A stretch of DNA of 8,366 bases from Halovivax sp. (GTDB lineage: Archaea; Halobacteriota; Halobacteria; Halobacteriales; Natrialbaceae). A program made the translations under genes and the position numbers. Where the stretch lies: contig SKPV01000181.1 of assembly GCA_007119345.1 (NCBI GenBank), positions 1 to 8,366 on the forward strand, written 5' to 3'. The notes beneath the pieces are model-generated. The model ran no database searches and was not told the origin of the DNA. It saw nothing but the letters and a program-made list of their open reading frames with translations. Below are positions 1 through 5,639 of the stretch, piece after piece (positions within the stretch are counted from its first letter, which is position 1; the number at the start of each line of letters is the position of its first letter).

Positions 1-125
1 AGCCTTTCGAGTCGATCGATCCGATCAGCCTTTCGAGTCGATCGATCCGATCAGCCTTTCGAGTCGATCGATCCGATTAGCCTTTCGAGTCGATCGATCC
101 GATTAGCCTTTCGAGTCGATCGACC
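1..125. repeat. 26-bp direct tandem repeat array (at least 4 full copies, left end open)
   Basis: Four consecutive 26-bp units lie at 1-26, 27-52, 53-78 and 79-104. A fifth partial copy at 105-120 decays from about 121. Each unit begins AGCCTTTCGAGTCGATCGAT. The first two copies end in C and the next two in T; otherwise they are identical. There are no spacers, so this is not a CRISPR array, and 26 is not a multiple of 3, so it is not a repeated peptide. Each unit carries a TCGATCGA palindrome, so the array could present regularly spaced protein-binding sites, or it may be a simple minisatellite. The array starts at the first base of the window and probably continues to the left. The stretch 126-202 shows no gene; it may contain the promoter of the gene at 203. 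Confidence 0.95.
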
Positions 126-202
126 GTCGTCCACCCGAACGGTGTCGAACCCTTTCTCACGCATGCAGCGGCCCTACCGACGGCGTCGACCAACGCAGAC
201 AC

Positions 203-667
203 ATGAGCGACACGAGGTACGACGAGGGCGACGTCGTGGCGACGCCGGACGGACGCGGCGTCGTCGCGGCGGTGCTGACCGGGGACTTCGAGTTCCCGCA
301 GGGCGACGACGAGATCAGGGTAACCGCGAGCGAGGACAGCCCCGGCTACGTCGTCGGGCTGGAATCCGTGGGTTCGGCCGTCTATCGAGCCTCGGCGCTG
401 GAGGCGAGTTCGTTCGATGACGGGACCGGCCCAACCGAGGGGGAGTCGGAGACCCAGATCGTCGACGCGGACGTCGACGGACTGGACCGGCTCCCGGCGG
501 GCTGGGACCGGGAGAGCGTCCTCGAGTACTGGTCGTCGATCGGCGGCTCGTGGGAGGCGTGCGCCGAGGACACGAGCGACGAACTCGACGAGGAGCGGGC
601 GAGAGCGCACTGCTCGGCGATGAAAGACGAAGTGTTGGGGACCGAGCGGTGGCGAAATCGGTTTTGA
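203..667 (+). CDS. conserved-looking haloarchaeal hypothetical protein, 154 aa
   Basis: I do not recognise a named family. The protein is acidic and has two parts. Residues about 5-70 (YDEGDVVATPDGRGVVAAV then PGYVVGLESVGSAVYRASAL) read like a small beta-barrel or KOW/SH3-like module that starts with a GDVV turn and ends with YRASALE. After an acidic linker, residues about 95-154 form a compact helical segment (LPAGWDRESVLEYWSSIGGSW, then two Cys at 120 and 137, ending MKDEVLGTERWRNRF). The W/C-rich ending looks conserved and somewhat resembles small proteins of archaeal proviruses; that is only an impression. There is no signal peptide or membrane segment. ATG at 203 is chosen because upstream DNA lacks coding character. 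It converges with phoU, with 21 bp between the stop codons. Codon use is the usual GC3-rich pattern. The gene is likely real; its function is unknown. Confidence 0.75.
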   Translation: MSDTRYDEGDVVATPDGRGVVAAVLTGDFEFPQGDDEIRVTASEDSPGYVVGLESVGSAVYRASALEASSFDDGTGPTEGESETQIVDADVDGLDRLPAGWDRESVLEYWSSIGGSWEACAEDTSDELDEERARAHCSAMKDEVLGTERWRNRF

Positions 668-688
668 GATCGACGGGAGCGGGGCCGG

Positions 689-1360
689 TCAGTAGATCAG
701 TTCGTCGTCGTTCTCGACCATGTAGAGCGTCCGGGCCGCGATGTTGACCGCGTGGTCGCCCACGCGCTCCAGGTCGCGGATCGTCAGCAGCAGCCGGTAG
801 ACGTCCTGGAGGAGGAGCTCGACCTCCTCGGGAGCGTCCAGTTCGCGCTCGATGAGGTCGCGGACGACGATCTCGCTCGCGCGCTCGGCGAAGTGGTCGA
901 CGTCGTCGTCGCGGGCGGCGAGTTCGCGGCAGGCCGCGACGTCCTCCCGGTCGTACGCCTGGACGGCGTCGTCGACCATCTGGAGGGTGGCGCTGCCCAT
1001 CTCCTGGACGTCGACGTCGGGGAAGAGGTCGCGCTCGGCGTCGATCGTGTACTCGCCGAGGTTGACCGCGAGGTCGGCGATCCGCTCCAGGTCGGTGATG
1101 ATCTTGAACGAGGCGGCGATGAACCGCAGGTCGCTCGCGACGGGCTGTTGGAGGGCGAGCAGGTCGATGCACTTCTGTTCGAGGTCGAGGTACATTCGGT
1201 TGACCTCGCCGTCGCCCTCGATCACCTCCCGGGCGAGCTCCTCGTCCTTGCGGTCGAGGGCGTCGAGGCCCATCCGGAGGCGCTCCATCACCACCTCCCC
1301 CATGTAGCAGACGTCGGAGCGGAGTTCCTCCAGTTGCGCCTGATAGGACTTCCTGGCCAT
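689..1360 (-). CDS. phoU: Phosphate signalling/transport regulator PhoU (two-domain)
   Basis: A 223-residue protein matching the usual PhoU length (E. coli about 240). PhoU proteins are cytoplasmic three-helix-bundle duplications that bind metal clusters, associate with the Pst transporter and restrain phosphate uptake and signalling. Both family signatures are visible. The first repeat has EGDGEVN (48-54), LALQQPVASDLRFI (68-81) and DLERIADLAVN (90-100). The second repeat has RDLERVGDHAVNIAARTLYM (195-214). The two ExxxD metal-binding motifs are ERIAD (92-96) and ERVGD (198-202). ATG at 1360 is preferred because the family N-terminus begins MARKSYQAQLEEL; upstream in-frame sequence to 1480 is not PhoU-like. 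Only a weak TATA-like stretch (about 1384-1392, minus strand) precedes it. The gene has the same orientation as pstSCAB but lies about 1.26 kb beyond pstB, separated by an opposite-strand HNH gene, so co-transcription would require read-through; its own promoter is more likely. Confidence 0.95.
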   Translation of the reverse strand: MARKSYQAQLEELRSDVCYMGEVVMERLRMGLDALDRKDEELAREVIEGDGEVNRMYLDLEQKCIDLLALQQPVASDLRFIAASFKIITDLERIADLAVNLGEYTIDAERDLFPDVDVQEMGSATLQMVDDAVQAYDREDVAACRELAARDDDVDHFAERASEIVVRDLIERELDAPEEVELLLQDVYRLLLTIRDLERVGDHAVNIAARTLYMVENDDELIY

Positions 1361-1477
1361 TACTCGGACAAGAACGACCGACGTTGATGTACCTTGCGCC
1401 TGGTCGACTCTCGTGAGACGGGCCGAGGGACACGCCGAGCCGGTCGCGGGCCCGATGTATGGGCCGGAGCCCGAGGA

Positions 1478-1483
1478 CATATC
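1478..1483 (+). promoter_or_regulatory. TATA-like element of the HNH gene
   Basis: CATATC at 1478-1483, preceded by purine-rich GAGGA (a possible BRE), lies 26-31 nt upstream of the ATG at 1509. This is the spacing expected for a leaderless archaeal transcript and supports that start over the in-frame ATG at 1413. The match to a strong haloarchaeal TATA box is moderate. Confidence 0.4.
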
Positions 1484-1508
1484 TCGGTGGCGACCGCCCG
1501 TACGAACG

Positions 1509-2303
1509 ATGGGCGACCGTCCGGAGTCGAACGGAACCGAGGACGCGGATGCGGGATCGGAGCGGGCGGAGCGGACCCACGAGGGCGCGGACGACGAGAA
1601 CCCGGACGAGCACCCCTACGGCGAGGACTGGCCCGATCTCCGCGATCGCGTCTGGCGGCGCGACGGCCACGCCTGTCGGCGCTGCGGCGCAGACGATCGG
1701 ACGATCCAGGCCCACCATATCGTCCCTCGCTCCGCGGGCGGTCCCGACGTCCCCGAGAATCTGCTCACGCTCTGTCGACCCTGTCACGGCGTGGTGCACC
1801 CGACCAACGACTCCTTCGACGACGTCCGCGACGAGGCATCACTCTTTCCCGACAAAGACGCCCCCGAACCCGTCGCTCTGATGAAGTCGCCCGAGGATCG
1901 AGTTTGCGACCGCTGCGGTCGCGAGCGCGACGATCCGACCGAACTGCTGGCCTGGCGCGACCCGCCGACCGGTTCCGCCGACCGACCGACGGACCACCTG
2001 ATCCTGTGCAAGCCCTGCGCCGGACTCGTCCTCGATCGGAATCCGGACAGTCACCGCGAGGACCTCGAGGGCAACCACCGCTTCTCCGTCGGCGAGGTAT
2101 CCGCCATGGTCGACGAGGCGTCGGTCCGGCCGAGCGTTTGGGCGCCCGAACCGGTCGCCGTCCGACGGGAACCGCGAACCCGGCGGGAACGCGTGGTCGA
2201 CGACACGCCGCTGCGGTTCGTTCTGAACAGCCGGGCGGCGACGTGGGCGGTCCTGCTCGTGGTCGGCTACCTGCTGTTGATGGTCGGCGTCTCGGCGCTG
2301 TAG
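1509..2303 (+). CDS. HNH-type zinc protein with second CxxC pair and C-terminal membrane helix
   Basis: A 264-residue protein. Residues 1-40 are acidic and probably disordered. Residues about 42-98 form an HNH nuclease core: RDRVWRRDGHACRRCG with C56/C59, the His-His pair H69-H70 (QAHHIVPRSAGG), N84 (ENLLTLC), and C89xxC92-H93 with H97. Structural zinc ligands and the HNH catalytic set therefore look intact. A second four-Cys zinc-ribbon-like unit follows (C133xxC136 and C167xxC170). Residues about 244-264 form one hydrophobic helix running to the C-terminus (WAVLLVVGYLLLMVGVSAL), predicting a tail-anchored protein with the nuclease domain in the cytoplasm. HNH enzymes cut DNA and occur in restriction, homing and phage-defence proteins; the target here is unknown. 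The gene lies on the opposite strand between pstB and phoU. ATG at 1509 is chosen from the TATA spacing; an in-frame ATG at 1413 would add 32 residues of unconvincing sequence. Confidence 0.85.
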   Translation: MGDRPESNGTEDADAGSERAERTHEGADDENPDEHPYGEDWPDLRDRVWRRDGHACRRCGADDRTIQAHHIVPRSAGGPDVPENLLTLCRPCHGVVHPTNDSFDDVRDEASLFPDKDAPEPVALMKSPEDRVCDRCGRERDDPTELLAWRDPPTGSADRPTDHLILCKPCAGLVLDRNPDSHREDLEGNHRFSVGEVSAMVDEASVRPSVWAPEPVAVRREPRTRRERVVDDTPLRFVLNSRAATWAVLLVVGYLLLMVGVSAL

Positions 2304-2623
2304 AACGTGTGTGGTTCCGACGGGTGACCGCGAGCGCGCCCGACCGACGGGAGGGCGCGCGAGCACGGGGAAGGGCTGGATTGGGCCAGCTCACTCACCG
2401 CGAGCGAGCCAGCTGTGCGGGAGAGCGAGCGGGCCGACGACCGATGTGGAGAGCGCGGCGCGAAGCGCCGCGTACAGGCGAACGGCGAAGCCGTGAGCCA
2501 GGACGCTCGAAGAGCGTCCGGAACGGAGGGAGGAGTGCTTTTGATCAACCTTTTGCCGAGTGTCGGCGCGCCGTGGAGCGCGATAGCGCTCCCGGCGCGA
2601 CACGAACGCAGGGTAAAATGTTG
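2304..2623. other. Gene-free hairpin-rich intergenic region
   Basis: This 320-bp stretch between the convergent HNH and pstB genes has no convincing ORF. Its left part has an inverted repeat GCGCGCCC (2334-2341) and GGGCGCGC (2353-2360), a possible terminator for the HNH gene. Its right part holds a hairpin cluster listed separately. Confidence 0.8.
2454..2603. repeat. Cluster of perfect short hairpins, three with identical GAA loops
   Basis: Four perfect stems were read directly. The first pairs 2454-2461 CGCGGCGC with 2465-2472. The second pairs 2482-2486 ACGGC with 2490-2494. The third pairs 2501-2508 GGACGCTC with 2512-2519. All three enclose the same GAA loop (2462-2464, 2487-2489, 2509-2511). 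The fourth is longer: 2560-2565 GTGTCG, a 3-nt bulge, 2569-2573 CGCCG and 2575-2581 GGAGCGC pair with 2586-2603 around a GATA loop, for about 18 base pairs. Between them lies a less GC-rich stretch (2531-2559) containing TGATCA. From memory, similar hairpin strings followed by GGAGTGCTTTT-like sequence are scattered between haloarchaeal genes, so this may be a dispersed REP/MITE-like element. The last hairpin sits 20 nt past the pstB stop and could also stabilise or terminate the pst mRNA. Confidence 0.7.
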
Positions 2624-3793
2624 TTAGCCGAACTTCCCCGTAATGTAGTCTTCGACCCGCTGGCTCTCGGGGTTGTTGAAGATCTTGGTGGTGTCGTCGA
2701 ACTCGACGAGGTGGCCGCCCGTGAGGAAGACGGCGGTCTTGTCGGAGATGCGGGCGGCCTGTTGCATGTTGTGGGTGACGATGACGACGGTGTACTCCTC
2801 GGCGAGCTCCTCGACGAGGTCCTCGATCTGGGAGGTGGCGACGGGATCCAACGCGCTCGCGGGCTCGTCCATCAGGATGACCTCGGGGTCGGTCGCGATG
2901 GCGCGGGCGATGCAGAGTCGCTGTTGCTGGCCGCCGGAGAGGTCGAGGCCGGACTCGTCGAGGCGGCCATCCACCTCGTCGAGGAGGGCGGCTCGCTCCA
3001 GGGCCTGCCGGACCCTCGCCTCGACGTCGCCGTCGTCTTTGCCCTGCACGCGGAGGCCGTAGGCGACGTTGTCGAAGATGCTCTTCGGGAAGGGGTTGGG
3101 CTTCTGGAACACCATCCCGATCTTCCGCCTGAGGGCGACCGGGTCGACGTCCTCGTCGTAGACGTTCTTGCCGTGGAAGTAGAGCTCGCCGTCGACGCGG
3201 GCGACCTCGATCAGGTCGTTCATCCGGTTGATCGACCGGAGGAACGTGGACTTCCCGCAGCCGGAGGGGCCGATGAGCGCGGTCACCTGGTTCTCCGGGA
3301 TGTCCATGTTGATACCGTGGAGCGCCTGGGTGTCGCCGTAGTAGACGTCGAGGTCGCGGGCTTCGATCACCGCGTCGTCGAGGTGGGGCGAGCCCGCCGG
3401 TTCCTCGTCCCAGGCGCTCGCGGACGTCGGCGACGTCGACGCGTCTCCCGTCTCCTGACGCCCGACCTGTTCGGAGGCGCCGCCGTCTGCAGTCATGCGG
3501 TCGAGTAGGGAATCGGCCTTGACCCAGTTACCTGTTGCGAAGCGTCGGCCGGGCCGCGCGACGGTCGAGGCGTGGTCGCCGAGGCGACGTCCGAGCGTCG
3601 TCGGGTGCCGAGTGGTGGGGTCGGCGAGACGGCGGGTGGTGGGGTCGGCGAGGCGGCGGGTGGCGGACTCGGCGAGGCGGCGGGTGGCGGACTCGGCGAG
3701 GCGGCGGGTGGCGGACTCGGCGAGGCGGCGGGTAGCGGACCCGGCGAGGCGGCGTTCGACGGTCGTCCGGTGGCGGGTGGTGCGGTCGGTCAT
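2624..3793 (-). CDS. pstB: Phosphate ABC transporter ATP-binding protein PstB with Arg-rich repeat extension
   Basis: The ATPase of the PstSCAB high-affinity phosphate importer; it hydrolyses ATP on the cytoplasmic side to drive transport through PstC/PstA. All ABC motifs are present (numbering from the 3793 start): Walker A GPSGCGKST (175-183), Q-loop Q230 in VFQKPNPFPKSI, signature LSGGQ (285-289), Walker B VILMDEP (305-311) and switch His H341 (VTHNMQQAARISD). The C-terminus VEDYITGKFG is typical of PstB. The start is debatable. The ATG at 3496 gives a 290-residue protein of normal length beginning MTADGGASEQ. The ATG at 3793 overlaps the pstA stop as ATGA, exactly like the two upstream junctions, and adds 99 residues containing six RRLA-type octapeptides (14-61). 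I favour 3793 because of that overlap and the open, GC3-rich frame. Against it, the extension is strongly basic in an acidic proteome and no Shine-Dalgarno is seen at either start. The ATPase call is near certain; the extension is not. Confidence 0.93.
   Translation of the reverse strand: MTDRTTRHRTTVERRLAGSATRRLAESATRRLAESATRRLAESATRRLADPTTRRLADPTTRHPTTLGRRLGDHASTVARPGRRFATGNWVKADSLLDRMTADGGASEQVGRQETGDASTSPTSASAWDEEPAGSPHLDDAVIEARDLDVYYGDTQALHGINMDIPENQVTALIGPSGCGKSTFLRSINRMNDLIEVARVDGELYFHGKNVYDEDVDPVALRRKIGMVFQKPNPFPKSIFDNVAYGLRVQGKDDGDVEARVRQALERAALLDEVDGRLDESGLDLSGGQQQRLCIARAIATDPEVILMDEPASALDPVATSQIEDLVEELAEEYTVVIVTHNMQQAARISDKTAVFLTGGHLVEFDDTTKIFNNPESQRVEDYITGKFG
3619..3754. repeat. 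24-bp tandem repeat within the pstA-pstB junction
   Basis: Five full 24-bp units lie at 3619-3642, 3643-3666, 3667-3690, 3691-3714 and 3715-3738, sharing CGGCGAGGCGGCGGGT with a few substitutions. A partial copy follows at 3739-3754 and a degenerate one precedes at about 3595-3618. The period is a multiple of 3. On the minus strand, in the pstB frame, it reads as octapeptides RRLAESAT (three times), RRLADPTT (twice) and RRLAGSAT (once). The two edge variants and identical central copies suggest recent expansion by slippage or unequal crossing-over. Confidence 0.95.
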
Positions 3794-4716
3794 GATCGTG
3801 GATCGTACTTGTTGCGGATCAGGATCGCCGTCAGGTTCATCAGGAACAGGACGGTGAGCAGGACGACGATGCCGGCGGCGGCCGCGTGGTGGAACTCCGT
3901 CTGGGGTCGGGTGGCCCAGTCGAAGATCTGCATCGGCATCGCCCCGAACGAGCTCCTGAGGCCGTCGGGCGGGACGATCGACGTGGTCGCGGCGCCGACC
4001 AGGATCAGCGGCGCGGTCTCGCCGATCGCCCGCGAGAGCGAGAGGATCGTCCCGGTCATGATGCCCGGCAGGGCGCGCGGCAGGACCACGTCCCGGGTGA
4101 CCTGCCACTGGGTCGCGCCGATGCCGTAGGCGGCGTTGCGCTGGGAGTCGGGGACCGCCCGGAGCGCCTCCTGGGCGGAGACGATCACGATCGGCAGGAT
4201 GAGCAGCGTCAGCGTCAGCGCGCCCGCCAGCAACACCGGGCCCAGTCCGGCGCCGCGGACGAAGATCGCCAGGCCGAGCAGCCCGTAGACGACCGAGGGC
4301 ACGCCGGCGAGGTTCGCGATGTTCGCCTCGATGAACGAGGTGATGCGACCGTCCGGCGCGTACTCCTCGAGGTAGATCGCCGCGCCGACGCCGAGAAACA
4401 GCGTGAAGATCGCCGTCAGCGCGATCAGGAGGATCGAACCGACGATCGCCGGGTAGATGCCGGCCCCGCGGAAGCCGCCCTGGAAGTTGTCGGCCACCTG
4501 CGTGGGCGGATAGGTGAGGAACTCCCAGGTCACCCACCCCCAGGACTCGTAGACGACGTCGGCCAGCAGCGCGAGGAGCGCGACGACGCCGACCATCGCC
4601 GAGGCGAAGCAGACGCCGACGAATACCCTGCCGATCGCCCGCTTGCGGGCGATGTCGCCGGCGTCGCCGAACGGGGTCTCCGTCTCCGCGCCCGCCGAGT
4701 CGGTCTCGACGCTCAT
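3790..4716 (-). CDS. pstA: Phosphate ABC transporter permease PstA
   Basis: One of the two membrane subunits of the phosphate importer, 308 residues. An acidic cytoplasmic N-terminus (1-28) is followed by about six hydrophobic segments, including about 31-55, 88-117, 136-154, 160-180, a stretch near 216-245, and 281-301. The cytoplasmic EAA loop that docks onto PstB is clear: EALRAVPDSQRNAAYGIGAT (183-202) continuing to LPRALPGI. The family motif LSLSRAIGETAPLILVGA (225-242) identifies PstA rather than PstC. The C-terminus NKYDPRS is usual for PstA. ATG at 4716 overlaps the pstC stop as ATGA and has a strong Shine-Dalgarno GGGAGGAG at 4722-4729 (minus strand), which settles the start. Its own stop overlaps the ATG at 3793 in the same way. 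It acts as a heterodimer with PstC. Confidence 0.97.
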   Translation of the reverse strand: MSVETDSAGAETETPFGDAGDIARKRAIGRVFVGVCFASAMVGVVALLALLADVVYESWGWVTWEFLTYPPTQVADNFQGGFRGAGIYPAIVGSILLIALTAIFTLFLGVGAAIYLEEYAPDGRITSFIEANIANLAGVPSVVYGLLGLAIFVRGAGLGPVLLAGALTLTLLILPIVIVSAQEALRAVPDSQRNAAYGIGATQWQVTRDVVLPRALPGIMTGTILSLSRAIGETAPLILVGAATTSIVPPDGLRSSFGAMPMQIFDWATRPQTEFHHAAAAGIVVLLTVLFLMNLTAILIRNKYDPRS

Positions 4717-5639
4717 TGGTACTCCTCCCGGTAGCGCGACTTGATCCAGAGGCTGAACAGGTTGAGCGAGAGCGTCATGGCGAACAGCGTCAGGCCGACG
4801 GCGAACAGGCTCACGTAGCCGATCGAGCCCGCCGACACGTCGCTGATCGCGATGTCCACCATGTACGCCGTCATGGTCTGGCCGGGTTCGCGCAGGTCGA
4901 GGGTGATCTGCGGGGTCATCCCCACCGCAAGGGTGACCGCCATCGTCTCGCCGATCGCCCGCGAGAGCGCGAGGATGTAGGAGGCGACGATGCCCGACAG
5001 GGCCGACGGGACCACGACGCTCGTCGAGACCTCGAACTTCGTCGCCCCGAGGCCGTAGGCGGCGTTCCGGAGGTCGTCGGGAACGGAGCTCATCGCGTCC
5101 TCGCTCAGGCTCGAGACCATCGGGATGATCATGATGCCGACGACGATCGCGCCGGCGGCGAGGTTGAAGGTCCCCGTCCCCGGGAAGACGCGCTGGAGCT
5201 GGGGCGTGATGAACGAGAGCGCGAAGAAGCCGTAGACGATCGTCGGGATGCCGGCGAGCACTTCGAGGGTGGGTTTGAGGACCTTTCGGACCTGCGGATC
5301 GGCGTACTCGCTGAGGTAGACGGCGGTCGCCGTGCCGATCGGGATCGCGACGAGCGCCGAGCCGATAGTGATCACGAGCGTCCCCCACACCAGCGGGAGC
5401 ACGCCGTAGCTCCGCGGCGTGATGACCGGCGACCAGTCGGTCCCGGTGAGGAACTCGACGATCGACACCTCGTCGAAGAACGCGAACGAGCCCTGCAAGA
5501 GCACGAGGAAGATGCCGAGCGTCGTCAGGACGGTCACGAGGGCACAGGAGAAGAACACCCACCTGGCCAGGTCGTCGACGCGCTCTTCGACCGGGCCGCC
5601 GCCCGTGGTCAGATCGAGCTCCTCGCCGGTGTCGCTCAT
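4713..5639 (-). CDS. pstC: Phosphate ABC transporter permease PstC
   Basis: The second membrane subunit of the phosphate importer, 308 residues. After a short acidic N-terminus (1-24), the first hydrophobic helix is about 27-50. An extracytoplasmic stretch with the family pattern EFLTGTDWSPVITPRSYGVLPLVWGTL (62-88) follows; this is the usual PstC signature. Further hydrophobic segments lie near 85-108, 126-147, 158-177, 212-240 and 273-299. The PstB-contacting EAA loop is AMSSVPDDLRNAAYGLGAT (182-200), and ALSRAIGETMAVTLAVG (224-240) is the PstC version of the family motif. ATG at 5639 overlaps the pstS stop as ATGA and is preceded by an SD-like GAGGTGG (5644-5650, minus strand); an in-frame extension to 5735 would run back over pstS and is not credible. 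Its stop overlaps the pstA start. Confidence 0.97.
   Translation of the reverse strand: MSDTGEELDLTTGGGPVEERVDDLARWVFFSCALVTVLTTLGIFLVLLQGSFAFFDEVSIVEFLTGTDWSPVITPRSYGVLPLVWGTLVITIGSALVAIPIGTATAVYLSEYADPQVRKVLKPTLEVLAGIPTIVYGFFALSFITPQLQRVFPGTGTFNLAAGAIVVGIMIIPMVSSLSEDAMSSVPDDLRNAAYGLGATKFEVSTSVVVPSALSGIVASYILALSRAIGETMAVTLAVGMTPQITLDLREPGQTMTAYMVDIAISDVSAGSIGYVSLFAVGLTLFAMTLSLNLFSLWIKSRYREEYQ
4722..4729 (-). promoter_or_regulatory. Shine-Dalgarno of pstA
   Basis: On the minus strand GGGAGGAG sits 5 nt before the ATG at 4716, inside the last codons of pstC. It complements the archaeal 16S 3' end and shows that this internal operon gene uses SD-guided reinitiation. Confidence 0.8.

Noticed and set aside
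1..125. CRISPR array
   Set aside because: The repeats are directly contiguous with no unique spacers, and no cas genes are in the window.
1413..1508. Longer HNH protein from the ATG at 1413
   Set aside because: The added 32 residues include Trp/Pro/Arg-rich sequence with no family resemblance and would span the TATA-like element at 1478-1483.
315..1799. 494-codon open frame on the minus strand
   Set aside because: It is antisense to the gene at 203 and to the HNH gene and out of frame with phoU; the translation is Arg/Pro/Gly-rich low complexity, the usual shadow in high-GC DNA.
1394..3508. 704-codon open frame on the plus strand
   Set aside because: It runs across the HNH gene in another frame, the intergenic hairpins and the antisense of pstB. 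No domain is recognisable, while pstB on the other strand has every ABC motif.
3572..4129. Plus-strand frame encoding Gly/Ala-rich repeats across the 24-bp array
   Set aside because: Its GEAAGG repeats come from the minisatellite, and the frame continues antisense to pstA with no promoter or ribosome site. The pstB-frame reading is better supported by the ATGA overlap.
3794..4537. Further N-terminal extension of the pstB frame over pstA
   Set aside because: The frame stays open but overlaps pstA, whose permease sequence is unmistakable. The extension translates to Arg/Pro/Gly-rich nonsense.
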